From assembly GCF_001636405.1 (NCBI RefSeq), contig NZ_KV440950.1, positions 2,565,712-2,629,711 of the forward strand: a stretch of 64,000 nucleotides of DNA, given 5' to 3'. The stretch comes from Peribacillus frigoritolerans. Lineage in GTDB: Bacteria > Bacillota > Bacilli > Bacillales > DSM-1321. The stretch's first letter is position 1, and every line of letters begins with the position of its first letter. The notes under the pieces were generated by a model that was not told the DNA's origin, made no database searches, and was given only the letters and a program-made list of their open reading frames with translations. Below, in pieces: positions 51,095 to 59,239 of the stretch. The position numbers and the translations under genes are program-made.

Positions 51095-51628
51095 ATGGCG
51101 ACGATCAGATTCCATGAAACAAACGAGGTTATTGAAAACGGTGAACAGGTAAAAGGTTTTTTAGAAACACAAGGGGTTATTTATGAGCAATGGGACATTT
51201 CTAAATTACCTGCCCATCTTGTGGAAAAATACGATCTAACTGATGCTGACAAGGAGGAAATCCTTGTAACATTCCAATCAGAGATAGCGGAAATCTCTGA
51301 AAGAAGAGGCTATAAAGCCCATGATATCATCACATTATCCGATGCAAACCCGAACTTGGATCAAATGCTTGAAAACTTTAAGCAGGAACACCATCACGAA
51401 GATGATGAAGTGCGATTCATAGCAGGCGGAACGAGTATCTTTGCCATTGAAGGCAATGATAAACAGTGGTTTGATGTACGGCTTAATCCAGGAGATCTTA
51501 TTAGTGTACCAGAATCAACAAGACATTATTTCACGCTCGCGGAAGATAGGAAAACTGTTGCTGTCCGGATTTTCGTAACAGCTGCAGGATGGGTGCCGAT
51601 TTACGAAAAAGACGAAGTTCAAGCATGA
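51095..51628 (+). CDS. mtnD: Acireductone dioxygenase
   Basis: Metal-dependent cupin of 177 residues. With iron it gives the methionine precursor 4-methylthio-2-oxobutyrate, completing the pathway for MtnE. The metal site is in KQEHHHEDDEVRFIAGG (two His and a Glu) with a second His in PESTRHYFTL. MATIRF is the usual start; a second ATG three bases upstream is also possible after AGGAGG. Last gene of mtnWXBD, followed by a strong terminator. Confidence 0.96.
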   Translation: MATIRFHETNEVIENGEQVKGFLETQGVIYEQWDISKLPAHLVEKYDLTDADKEEILVTFQSEIAEISERRGYKAHDIITLSDANPNLDQMLENFKQEHHHEDDEVRFIAGGTSIFAIEGNDKQWFDVRLNPGDLISVPESTRHYFTLAEDRKTVAVRIFVTAAGWVPIYEKDEVQA

Positions 51629-51637
51629 ATCAATGTT

Positions 51638-51668
51638 GAAAAACCAGCTTACGGGCTGGTTTTTATTT
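51638..51668 (+). terminator. Intrinsic terminator after mtnD
   Basis: aaaccagc / gctggttt around ttacgg, followed by TTATTTG. A 22-base identical copy of this hairpin lies at 52252-52273, at the end of the tandem repeat. Confidence 0.9.
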
Positions 51669-51671
51669 GTA

Positions 51672-51980
51672 AAAAAAGGGAAGTCGGAATGATCTCACCT
51701 AACCATGATTTTTTTAAAAAACATTAATCCCTTTGTTTTTTTTCTATTTTATAGAAAAGAAATCTCGCATGATTGAAGAAATTTGCGACACTCCTGCCGA
51801 AAAACTGGCTAGCCGAGAACCCACAGGCGCTTGCACCGAGGAGGCTGGGCAGACAGTCGGCGGTAAGGGAGCGGATTTCTGAAATCGACTGGATGTTTTT
51901 AAATAAAAAACTGCAGTCGAACTCGTTTCTTCGAGTTTATATTCAGTCTGAAACAAGCCATCCAGCTTGTTTCATTTTGC
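51672..51980 (+). repeat. Tandem duplicated unit A with palindromic repeat core
   Basis: First of two diverged units. It starts with aaagggaagtcggaatga, has the repeat core from about 51771 (gattgaagaaatttgcgac) to about 51935, and ends in the hairpin aaacaagc/gcttgttt (51951-51972). The core contains cctgccgaa, cccacaggcgc, cgaggaggctg and gggagcggatttctg, which relate it to the repeat at 13.1 kb. The open frame across it belongs to the repeat and is not regarded as a gene. Confidence 0.8.
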
Positions 51981-51983
51981 AGT

Positions 51984-52280
51984 TAAAAAGGGTTCGGAAT
52001 GGTCTCATCTCGAACCATGATTTTAAAACAAGACCAGATTATCCTTAATGGTTTTTTCCTGTAACCCCATTGGATTGAAGAAATTTGCGACACTCCTGCC
52101 GAATAACTGGCTAGCTGAGACCCCACAGACGCTTACGTCGAGGAGGCTCAGGAGACAGTCGGCGGAAAGGGAGCGGATTTCTGAAATCGACTGGAGGTTT
52201 TTAAATAAAAACTGCAGTCGAACTCGCTTTTCTTCGAATATGTCTAGTCTGAAACCAGCTTACGGGCTGGTTTTTTTATG
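51984..52280 (+). repeat. Tandem duplicated unit B with palindromic repeat core
   Basis: Second unit, about 302-310 bp downstream of unit A throughout. aaaagggttcggaatggtc matches the start of unit A, the core from about 52073 to 52236 matches with scattered substitutions and few gaps, and it ends with a hairpin identical to the mtnD terminator (52252-52273) plus TTTTTTT. A real gene in this stretch of 734 bp is not evident. Confidence 0.8.
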
Positions 52281-52362
52281 TGAATCCGGCAAGTGCTTTA
52301 GTAAGCTAATTATGATAAAATTTAACGGAATCGAATTTAACCGGATTTAGGAGCAGATAAGA

Positions 52363-53289
52363 ATGAAGACGACCGAAGTATACATATTAGGCGGCTTTCT
52401 CGGCAGCGGGAAAACGACGCTTCTTCGAAATATTTTAAAACAGGAAAGTGAAGCGGGCAGAAAAGTGGCAGTGCTTTTAAATGAGCTCGGCAGTGTATCG
52501 GTTGACAGCGGACTCATTGGTGATGGAGTGCCTCTGAAGGAGTTGTTTGACGGGTGCATTTGCTGCACAATTCAAGATAAACTGGAGGTTCAGCTTCATG
52601 AGTTACTAACCGAAAATGAACTGGATGCGGTTTATATTGAAACGACGGGTGCAGCTCATCCAGTTGAAGTATTGGATGGCATCATGTCGCCGATTTTCGC
52701 CAAAAAGCTGGAGTATAAAGGGATCATCACGGTCGTCGATTTATTAAGGTGGCGCGATCGGGAGGAACTGTCTCCGCAGCTTCGACAGTTGCTTGCAGAG
52801 CAAATCCATCATGCCGATTTCATTTTATTGAATAAAGCGGATATGGTAAGTGAGATGGAGGCCGCACAGCTAATATATACGATACAGGCGCTGAATACGG
52901 ATGCTGTATGTTTATTGACGGAGTATGCAGCCGTTTCATTGGCATCATTGCAGCAAATGCAAAGAAAAAGGCATAATGTACATCAAAAGCTTGATGTTCA
53001 TGACCATTTGCACTTAACTGCAATCGTTCATACATTTGAAGGTGCAGTGGCACAAACCGACTTTGAAGAGTGGCTTAGGGCCCTGCCGGAAACTGTCTAT
53101 CGAATGAAAGGATATATTTCCTTTACACATTCACAATACCCGCATTTATTCCAATACTCCTACGGAATGCCGATGTATATGAATGAAATGATGAAAATGC
53201 CATTGAATATCGTCATGATCGGGGAAAAGTTGGATAAGGAAATGTTGATCGGTCAGTTGAAAGCTTTGGAAGCAAAAGCGGCCCGATAA
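52363..53289 (+). CDS. G3E GTPase (CobW/YjiA family)
   Basis: GTP-dependent metal chaperone-like protein of 308 residues. Walker A is LGGFLGSGKTTLL (residues ~9-21), the metal site GCICCTI (CxCC) lies near residue 67, Walker B/switch II is IETTGAAHP, and the guanine-specificity motif is LLNKADMV. The CobW C-terminal domain follows from residue ~200 (HLTAIVHTFEGAVAQTDFEEWL). Family members insert or deliver Zn, Co or Ni; B. subtilis ZagA (YciC) acts under zinc limitation. I found no Zur box upstream, so the metal is open. ATG follows TTAGGAG. Confidence 0.9.
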   Translation: MKTTEVYILGGFLGSGKTTLLRNILKQESEAGRKVAVLLNELGSVSVDSGLIGDGVPLKELFDGCICCTIQDKLEVQLHELLTENELDAVYIETTGAAHPVEVLDGIMSPIFAKKLEYKGIITVVDLLRWRDREELSPQLRQLLAEQIHHADFILLNKADMVSEMEAAQLIYTIQALNTDAVCLLTEYAAVSLASLQQMQRKRHNVHQKLDVHDHLHLTAIVHTFEGAVAQTDFEEWLRALPETVYRMKGYISFTHSQYPHLFQYSYGMPMYMNEMMKMPLNIVMIGEKLDKEMLIGQLKALEAKAAR

Positions 53290-53355
53290 ACGTTTACCGC
53301 CCATTAAAGAAGGGAAGCATGAAAAGAAGACTTTCTTATTAAGGAGGCGGTATTA

Positions 53356-53523
53356 GTGCCATGGAATAAGAACGATTACCCAAACTCGATGAAGAATCTA
53401 AATAAAGATGTTAGGGAAAAGGCTATAGAAATCGCGAATGCTTTATTGGATGAAGGATATGAGGATGGAAAAGCCATTCCAATTGCCATTGACCGGGCTA
53501 AGATGTCAGTAGGAAATGATTAA
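53356..53523 (+). CDS. YdaT-like small protein (55 aa)
   Basis: Soluble protein MPWNKNDYPNSMKNLNKDVR and on. It has the pattern of the DUF2188-linked N-terminal segment in YdaT and similar small Bacillus proteins: MPW, NYPxSxKNL, VRxKAIEIANALLxEGxxxGxAIxIA. GTG 53356 lies eight bases after AAGGAGG. A strong terminator follows. Related short proteins occur in stress-induced (sigma-B) regulons, but nothing here proves that. Confidence 0.78.
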   Translation: MPWNKNDYPNSMKNLNKDVREKAIEIANALLDEGYEDGKAIPIAIDRAKMSVGND

Positions 53524-53526
53524 GAA

Positions 53527-53565
53527 AATGGTCAGACCCACATAGGGGTCTGACCATTTTTATTG
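53527..53565. terminator. Bidirectional terminator
   Basis: aatggtcagaccc / ggggtctgaccatt forms a 12-13-bp stem with a 5-base loop and TTTTTATT after it; on the other strand it serves the convergent zinc-ribbon gene. Confidence 0.9.
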
Positions 53566-53802
53566 TTGCATTCCAAAGGCGGCAAATGTCTTTTCGTCTT
53601 CTATCAATCCGCAGGCAGCGCACTGAACCCGAACTTCAGGACCATTATATGCTAGATGGAATGGCAGAAGGGAGTCGTTCGAATATTGTTCAACAATCTC
53701 ACCGGATTGGGGATCCTTTTTAATGGGTGTTGCTACTTGCTGAATGAGATTGAAGCGAGATTTATTTGTCCGGCAATTCGGACAGCGGTATACTTGAGAC
53801 AT
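53560..53802 (-). CDS. Small zinc-ribbon protein (80 aa)
   Basis: Protein of 80 residues with two CxxC knuckles, [14 protein letters not shown] at the start and [12 protein letters not shown] near residue 62, as in a zinc ribbon. The middle is beta-rich. The start MSQVYRC follows AAGGAGTG; the in-frame ATG nine bases upstream overlaps that site. Similar short ribbons of unknown function are common in bacilli. It overlaps the shared terminator at its 3' end. Confidence 0.82.
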   Translation of the reverse strand: MSQVYRCPNCRTNKSRFNLIQQVATPIKKDPQSGEIVEQYSNDSLLPFHLAYNGPEVRVQCAACGLIEDEKTFAAFGMQQ

Positions 53803-53913
53803 TGTACTCACTCCTTTTTTGGATTTTAAAAAGCATGATATCTTATTATTAAGATAGTCTTTACAAACTTGAACATTAATATGTATAAATTAGTAATGGA
53901 TGGAAGGGATACT

Positions 53914-54180
53914 ATGAAAGAAAATGTCAGGCAAGAAGAATTACTGGTGGCTTATTTAAGCATATGGAACAATCGTAAGGTGAACGATGGAGGGGGAAGG
54001 GAAGTGTTGCCGGAACTCATCAGACGAGAGCTTTTGGATGAAAATGCCCATCCCCGCGCCCGAAAACCAGTATTGGAGAAATTTTACCTTTCTATTAAAC
54101 GCGTGATGGAATCTTCGCTTTCGGAAGAAATGAAAAATGCGATTGTAATGGCCTATATCACTGAATTGGAAAGATTATGA
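53914..54180 (+). CDS. Unrecognised helical protein (88 aa)
   Basis: Soluble, highly charged protein of 88 residues, MKENVRQEELLVAYLSIWNN onward, likely all-helical. No motif is recognised. ATG 53914 follows GGAAGGG; an in-frame ATG 45 bases earlier lacks a site. The start of the next gene is 120 bp away and may be separately transcribed. Confidence 0.65.
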   Translation: MKENVRQEELLVAYLSIWNNRKVNDGGGREVLPELIRRELLDENAHPRARKPVLEKFYLSIKRVMESSLSEEMKNAIVMAYITELERL

Positions 54181-54299
54181 TTTTTTGAGTGTGTACGGAT
54201 GCTTGTTAGCAAATATTCTTTTATGCTTCATACTTTTTTCACAAATCATTGTTAAAATCTTTAAAAAATAGATATTTAATGAATAAGGAGCTTAAAATT

Positions 54300-55262
54300 A
54301 TGAAGTGGGGCATTGGGCTTTTTCTTGCCATCGTACTGCTTACGGGGTGTAATAGCGGTAATGCATTTACTGAAATCAATAAAAGTCAATCTTTCCTGGC
54401 AACTGTCAATATCAAGGATACCTCACTGACTTTCATAGACAAAAACTATCATACTTTTGCAAAATGGGATATTTCAGAACCATTTACCGGAGCCCTGCTC
54501 CTGGCAGACAAAGATACTATCCTGCTTTATGGAAAAGAGATGGAGAAGGTCCAAGTGTACTCTTTATCTGCAGGAAAACTGATAAACAGTTGGGAAATTG
54601 GAAAAGGGATCGTCAATATGCAGTTGTTACGTGATGGAAAAAGCATCGTGGCGGTCAATCAATCGAATCACTCCATTTATTTTTTAAATGCTGATGGGGG
54701 GGAACAGGATATTGTCAAGGTTGGTAAAAGCCCCTTGACCGTTCTTCAAGGAGAGCAAGCGAATCGATTGTATGTTATTAATTTTGGTGATACCAAATGT
54801 TCAGTGATAAATCTTGAAACGAAAAAGGTCGATTTCGAATTTCCCGTACATAGTTCCAGCACAGGCACATTATTAAGGGAAGAAAAGGATGAAATATGGA
54901 TTGGAGGACACGGTGATGGGGATCAAGTGGAAGAAGATCTTTATATTTATTCGGCAAAAACGGGAGTGTTGAAGAAAAAGCTTAAGGCCCCAACCATGCC
55001 GATAAAGTTCCTGGAAAATGATGAAGGAATATTTGTCCTTAGTCATGGGACTAGCTCCTTATATAAATTGAATGATCAATATGAGGAAGTCAAAAGCAAA
55101 GTGGTCGGCGTCAACCCCTTTGAAATGGCAAACTTTAACGAAGATGTGGTCGTGGCGGGATATGATAGTGATGAAGTGTATGTAATGGATGCTGAAACAG
55201 TCGATGTTAAAAAAACGATCAAAGTCGGCGAAGGTCCATTCCAATTGATGTTGAGGGAGTAG
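54300..55262 (+). CDS. Beta-propeller lipoprotein
   Basis: Exported lipoprotein of 320 residues. The signal peptide ends in LLTGC (Cys near residue 18). The mature part is a repeated beta-strand structure of the YncE/YVTN type: SKSLIVAVNQSN-like blades such as GKSIVAVNQSNHSIYFLNADGG, EQANRLYVINFGDTKCSVINL-like segments, and EDVVVAGYDSDEVYVMDAE with a closing VDVKKTIKVGEGPFQLML. ATG 54300 follows AAGGAGC. It is five bases from the response regulator gene, so it probably belongs to its signalling system as a sensor or ligand-binding partner. Confidence 0.85.
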   Translation: MKWGIGLFLAIVLLTGCNSGNAFTEINKSQSFLATVNIKDTSLTFIDKNYHTFAKWDISEPFTGALLLADKDTILLYGKEMEKVQVYSLSAGKLINSWEIGKGIVNMQLLRDGKSIVAVNQSNHSIYFLNADGGEQDIVKVGKSPLTVLQGEQANRLYVINFGDTKCSVINLETKKVDFEFPVHSSSTGTLLREEKDEIWIGGHGDGDQVEEDLYIYSAKTGVLKKKLKAPTMPIKFLENDEGIFVLSHGTSSLYKLNDQYEEVKSKVVGVNPFEMANFNEDVVVAGYDSDEVYVMDAETVDVKKTIKVGEGPFQLMLRE

Positions 55263-55267
55263 ATGAC

Positions 55268-55954
55268 ATGCATGCTTACACCATTTTAGTCGTGGATGAT
55301 GAAGAAGATATGCGTAATCTAGTTGAAATGTATTTGCTGAACTCAGGTTATCGATGCCTTCAAGCTGCGAATGGAAAAGAAGCTATAAGTATGGTTGAAA
55401 CAGAGGAAGTGGATTTAATCCTATTGGATATCATGATGCCAGGTATGGACGGTTTCTCCGTTTGTGAAGAAATTCGTGAAATTGGGGAGATCCCTGTGAT
55501 ATTTGTCAGTGCGAAAGGTGAAGAATGGGATAAGGTGAAAGGGCTGAAGCTTGGCGGCGACGATTATATCGTCAAACCGTTCAATCCAGGAGAATTGGTC
55601 GCAAGGGTCGAAGCGGTATTGCGAAGGACAGGGAAATTATCATTGAATGAAGAGAATCAAAACCATGTCCGATTCGGTAAAATTAGCTTGAACTTACAAT
55701 CCAGAACGGTTTTAGTGGAAGGGAAGCCAATCAATTTAACCTTGAAAGAATTCGAATTGCTGTTATTCCTCATTCGTCATAAAAGCCAGGCACTCAGCCG
55801 TGAACAACTGCTTGAAAATGTATGGAGCGGTGAGTATGGAGGATCTTTACGTACAGTGGATACCCATATTAAAACGTTACGAATGAAATTAAGAGCGGCC
55901 GATTACATTCAAACCGTCTGGGGAATCGGTTATAAGATAGAGGAAAAGAAATGA
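55268..55954 (+). CDS. OmpR/PhoB-family response regulator
   Basis: Two-component regulator of 228 residues. The receiver domain has the acidic pair DDEED at 10-14, phospho-acceptor Asp54 in LILLDIMMPGMDG, Ser81 and Lys103 in DDYIVKPF. The C-terminal winged-helix DNA-binding domain has NLTLKEFELLLFLIRHKSQ, REQLLENVW and RTVDTHIKTLRMKL. ATG follows GAGGGAG. It overlaps the kinase gene by four bases. The target genes are not known; the adjacent lipoproteins are candidates. Confidence 0.96.
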   Translation: MHAYTILVVDDEEDMRNLVEMYLLNSGYRCLQAANGKEAISMVETEEVDLILLDIMMPGMDGFSVCEEIREIGEIPVIFVSAKGEEWDKVKGLKLGGDDYIVKPFNPGELVARVEAVLRRTGKLSLNEENQNHVRFGKISLNLQSRTVLVEGKPINLTLKEFELLLFLIRHKSQALSREQLLENVWSGEYGGSLRTVDTHIKTLRMKLRAADYIQTVWGIGYKIEEKK

Positions 55955-57366
55955 TCTATAAATGGCGAACCCTTTCTTTTAAATTATGGCTCACCATTAT
56001 CTCCGCCATCATCCTATCCGTGCTGTTCGCTTACTCCCTTTCTCAATATTATTATAAAAATCTATATGTGGAGAAGCTTAAAACGGATTTAGTCAATGAA
56101 GCATCATTGCTAGGGGCGGACTATTCCGGCGGTGAAATCAGCGAAGACTTTAAGCAAAAAGTTGAATGGTTTAACAGTAAGAACGACAGCGAAGTCTTTG
56201 TCGTCAATAATCCCAGGGAATTGAGTGCTTGTCTGCCTTTTGAAATCAATTACGATACCCTTATTTCTGAAGAAGAACGGCAAATGCTTTTAGATGGGAA
56301 AGCCGTTGAAAAAGAAGGATATGAGAAAAGGTTTGAAAAGAACATCGTAGCGGCGATCATACCCCTGATTGACGAAAATCGCCTCGAAGGTATCATTTAT
56401 ACATATATTCCTGTAGATTCCATTACAGTCTTATTTAAGGAATTTGCTGCAAAATGGTTGGCGGCGGTTCTATTATTTTTGATTGTCGCGATTTTGTTTA
56501 CTACTAAATGGTTGAAAAAGCTAGTCAGTCCGATTAAGGAAATCGAGACTGCGGCCCATCGTGTCTCAGAGGGGGATTATGACATACAGGTCGAGGTAAG
56601 GAGTCAGGATGAGATAGGTAAACTGGCAATAGCCTTTAATGATATGGCCAATTCCATCCATTTGGAAGAAGAAAGAAAAAAAGAATTTCTAGAAAATGTT
56701 GCACATGAGCTCAGAACCCCCCTTAGTTATGTAAAGGGATATACGCAGGCCATATTGGATGGTGTCGTGAAAAATGATGAAGAGCAACGGAGATACCTTC
56801 AACTCATTTCAAGGGAGGCTCTTAGGCTGCAGCGGCTTGTGGGAGATCTTATGGACTTATCAAAAATGGAAAGTGCTCCATTCCTGTTAAATAAAACCCC
56901 GATTGCCTATGCGCAATTCATTGAAGACGTACTTGTGAAATATGAACCGATAATAAAGGAAAAACAATTGGGCTTGAAGCTAGACCTGGATCCAGACCCG
57001 ATTATTTTTGGGGATGAAGGAAGGATGGAACAGATCCTGCATAACATTTTTGATAATGCCATTCAGTATACGGATTCCGGAGGGGCGATTCATATTACCC
57101 TAATTCAGCATAAAGATGATTGCGAACTGCTGGTAACTGACACGGGCAACGGAATTCCGGAAGCGGATCTGCCGTATATCATGAATCGTTTTTACCGTGT
57201 GAACAAAGCACGCAGCCGTTTTGATGGCGGTTCAGGGCTTGGACTGTCCATTGTCAAAAAATTGGTGGAATTACAAAATGGTAAAATCGAAATAGAAAGC
57301 AAGGAAAAAAGGGGAACAACAGTCAGGGTCATCCTGCCGAATATAAAAGAAGAATGGAATTCATAA
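55951..57366 (+). CDS. Sensor histidine kinase (partner of the upstream regulator)
   Basis: Membrane kinase of 471 residues: TM1 (about 12-31), an extracytoplasmic domain of ~130 residues, TM2 (FAAKWLAAVLLFLIVAILF), HAMP, HisKA with NVAHELRTPLSYVKGY, and HATPase with ILHNIFDNAIQYTDSG (N box), VTDTGNGI (G1) and GGSGLGLSIVKKL (G2). ATGA overlap with the response regulator shows a cognate pair. The signal may come through the two neighbouring lipoproteins. Confidence 0.95.
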   Translation: MIYKWRTLSFKLWLTIISAIILSVLFAYSLSQYYYKNLYVEKLKTDLVNEASLLGADYSGGEISEDFKQKVEWFNSKNDSEVFVVNNPRELSACLPFEINYDTLISEEERQMLLDGKAVEKEGYEKRFEKNIVAAIIPLIDENRLEGIIYTYIPVDSITVLFKEFAAKWLAAVLLFLIVAILFTTKWLKKLVSPIKEIETAAHRVSEGDYDIQVEVRSQDEIGKLAIAFNDMANSIHLEEERKKEFLENVAHELRTPLSYVKGYTQAILDGVVKNDEEQRRYLQLISREALRLQRLVGDLMDLSKMESAPFLLNKTPIAYAQFIEDVLVKYEPIIKEKQLGLKLDLDPDPIIFGDEGRMEQILHNIFDNAIQYTDSGGAIHITLIQHKDDCELLVTDTGNGIPEADLPYIMNRFYRVNKARSRFDGGSGLGLSIVKKLVELQNGKIEIESKEKRGTTVRVILPNIKEEWNS

Positions 57367-57385
57367 AAAGGGGGTACGTTCAAAA

Positions 57386-57823
57386 ATGAAAAAAATCATG
57401 TTATTTTGCATGGCGTTAATTTTTTTGGCTGGATGCGGCAAGAAAGAGGAAATTCCAAAAATGTTAAATGTCGATTTAGCTGTCGATCCAATTCAGGGTA
57501 AAGTGAATGAGCCTGTGAAATTTCAGGCAAAAGTAACATATGGGGACGAAGTCGTGACAGATGCGGATGATGTCAGTTTTGAAATTTGGCTTGCGAATAG
57601 CGATGACCATGACAAGATAGCAGTAAAACATAAAGGGAATGGTATATATGAACTGGAAAAGGCTTTTGATGAAGAAGGAACCTATTATGTATATGCCCAC
57701 GTAACGGCAAGGGACATGCACAACATGCCAAAGAAAGAATTCGTCATAGGCAAACCAAGCACTCCCGAACAAAATGGCGGAAAAAAAGAAATGGACGAGA
57801 TGAATGATGAAGAAATGAAATGA
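57386..57823 (+). CDS. YtkA-like domain lipoprotein
   Basis: Lipoprotein of 145 residues. The signal peptide ends in FLAGC (Cys17). The mature part is a YtkA/FixH-like immunoglobulin-type beta domain (LNVDLAVDPIQGKVNEPVKF, VSFEIWLANSDDH, GIYELEKAFDEEGTYYVYAHV) with conserved HVTARDMHNMPKKEF. The C-tail is low-complexity, rich in Lys, Glu and Met. ATG follows AGGGGGT, 19 bases after the kinase. Family members occur next to copper or redox genes; here it closes the two-component operon and is followed by a terminator. Confidence 0.88.
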   Translation: MKKIMLFCMALIFLAGCGKKEEIPKMLNVDLAVDPIQGKVNEPVKFQAKVTYGDEVVTDADDVSFEIWLANSDDHDKIAVKHKGNGIYELEKAFDEEGTYYVYAHVTARDMHNMPKKEFVIGKPSTPEQNGGKKEMDEMNDEEMK

Positions 57824-57837
57824 GTACCATCAAAATC

Positions 57838-57875
57838 AAAACAATTCGGGCTTTAATCCGGATTGTTTTTTATTT
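57838..57875 (+). terminator. Intrinsic terminator of the two-component operon
   Basis: aaacaattcgg / ccggattgttt (one G-U) with a short loop, then TTTATTT. Confidence 0.88.
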
Positions 57876-58263
57876 GGAAAAATATTCAAGACGATAGGGG
57901 GAAATGACGAAATGTCGAAGTGAAACCGAAAAATTTGTAACATAAAAGTAAAGAAAGTCATAATAATTCGGTTAGTAACGATATGTCAACTAAAAGTTAT
58001 TAGTATTCCATGGAAATGGTTCTATGTAACTACCATTGACAAATAATTACTGGAAAAATGTGAGTATTTATACTGATGGCAGAAACATAGATAGTTAAAG
58101 CATTTCTGCTTGTTTTCTCTGAAACTTGGATCATAAATATATTTTCATTCGCATCCTGTGAATTTGATGGAAATTGATGGTGCCTTTATTACAAAAAGTG
58201 CATGTTATGATAATTCCAGAAGCAAAGCACAACAAAAAATGAACATCACAGGAGGAAATACGA
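57876..58263. other. Long leader/intergenic region before the CAP gene
   Basis: About 390 AT-rich bases without an ORF. TGTAAC-N5-AGTAAA at 57936-57952 differs at one position from the WalR consensus TGTWAH-N5-TGTWAH. A second TGTAAC (58025-58030) precedes TTGACA at 58036-58041, which could be a -35, though no -10 fits well. gcagaaa / tttctgc around 58079-58107 with a T-rich tail is a weak hairpin. I see no ydaO-type riboswitch. Confidence 0.45.
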
Positions 58264-59046
58264 ATGAAAAAGAAAATGATTATGTCAGCAGCAGCGGCTG
58301 CAGCTATTATATTCACAGGAGTAGGAGCTAACCAAGCTGAAGCAGCCAACTGTGATACAGTGAAACAAGTGACTTATAAAACTACGAATAAAGAGGATAT
58401 GCAAAAAGTCCTTAACCAATACCTAGCTAAATACAATATCACTATTCCTGCAGCGCAGGCACAACAACAACCAGCTCAAAAACCAGCTCAAAAACCAGTT
58501 CAAAAACCAGTTCAAAAACCAGTTCAAAAACCAGTTCAAAAACCAGTTCAACAACCAGCTCAACAAGAAGCTGGAACAACGAACCAATCAAAACCAGCAG
58601 CAAAACCTGCAGCACCAGAAGTAACACCTGATAAATCAACTGATAAAAAACCAGAGACAAGCTCTGAATTAAGTGCTTTTGAACAAGAAGTTGTTAAATT
58701 AACGAATGCAGAACGTGAAAAACAAGGTTTGGCAGCTCTTAAAATCGACACTGAATTGAGCAAAGTTGCACGTATCAAGTCTCAAGACATGAAAGATAAA
58801 AACTACTTTGACCACAATAGCCCGACTTACGGCTCACCTTTCGATATGATGAAACAATTCGGAATCAGCTATAAAACAGCTGGCGAAAACATCGCACAAG
58901 GTCAACAAACACCTGAAGAAGTGGTACAAGCTTGGATGAATAGCCAGGGACACCGTGAAAACATCATGAATTCTAGCTTTACTCATATTGGAGTAGGTTA
59001 CGTAGAATCTGGTAACTACTGGACTCAACAATTCATCGGAAAATAA
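58264..59046 (+). CDS. Secreted CAP/SCP-domain protein, YkwD-like
   Basis: Exported protein of 260 residues. A signal peptide (MKKKMIMSAAAAAAIIFTG, likely cut after QAEA near residue 27) is followed by a spacer of ~40 residues, a low-complexity linker of Pro-Ala/Val-Gln-Lys units (residues ~70-102), and a C-terminal CAP domain. The domain runs from LSAFEQEVVKLTNAEREKQG and has YFDHNSPTYGSPFDMM, AGENIAQGQQTPEEVV, AWMNSQGHRENIM and FTHIGVGYVESG with the conserved His/Glu cluster. This equals B. subtilis YkwD in length and layout. ATG follows AGGAGG. It is probably a wall-associated protein; function unknown. Confidence 0.92.
   Translation: MKKKMIMSAAAAAAIIFTGVGANQAEAANCDTVKQVTYKTTNKEDMQKVLNQYLAKYNITIPAAQAQQQPAQKPAQKPVQKPVQKPVQKPVQKPVQQPAQQEAGTTNQSKPAAKPAAPEVTPDKSTDKKPETSSELSAFEQEVVKLTNAEREKQGLAALKIDTELSKVARIKSQDMKDKNYFDHNSPTYGSPFDMMKQFGISYKTAGENIAQGQQTPEEVVQAWMNSQGHRENIMNSSFTHIGVGYVESGNYWTQQFIGK
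58471..58566 (+). repeat. 12-bp tandem repeat coding for Pro-x-Gln-Lys units
   Basis: Eight copies of ccag(c/t)tcaaaaa, with the last two ending caacaa, encode PAQK/PVQK/PVQQ/PAQQ. The copy number may vary among strains by slippage, changing the linker length without a frameshift. A minus-strand open frame across it is an artefact. Confidence 0.92.
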
Positions 59047-59057
59047 TAGATTAATAG

Positions 59058-59095
59058 AAAAGTGCATCCCATTAAATTGGGGTGCGCTTTTTTTT
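59058..59095 (+). terminator. Intrinsic terminator after the CAP gene
   Basis: aaagtgcatccca / tggggtgcgcttt with a short loop, followed by TTTTT. Confidence 0.9.
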
Positions 59096-59239
59096 GCGGG
59101 AATGGATCATTCCATTCCATGAAAAAAAATCAATTGTGACATCGATTGATTCTCTATAATGTACCCAAATCTAAAAAGAATTGAACCAAGAAATAACTGG
59201 AACCGCACCTTAACATCAGTGAGGTCCCGGTGAAGCCAC

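Noticed and set aside
51773..52350. Two consecutive open frames of about 91 and 100 codons downstream of mtnD with similar products
   Set aside because: They lie in the two copies of the palindromic repeat, lack a ribosome binding site, and their similarity follows from the DNA duplication.
57876..58263. Search for a ydaO-type (c-di-AMP) riboswitch before the CAP gene
   Set aside because: The conserved purine-rich core is absent.
58442..58660. Minus-strand open frame with many Leu-Val-Phe-Glu repeats
   Set aside because: It is the complement of the 12-bp coding repeat in the CAP gene.
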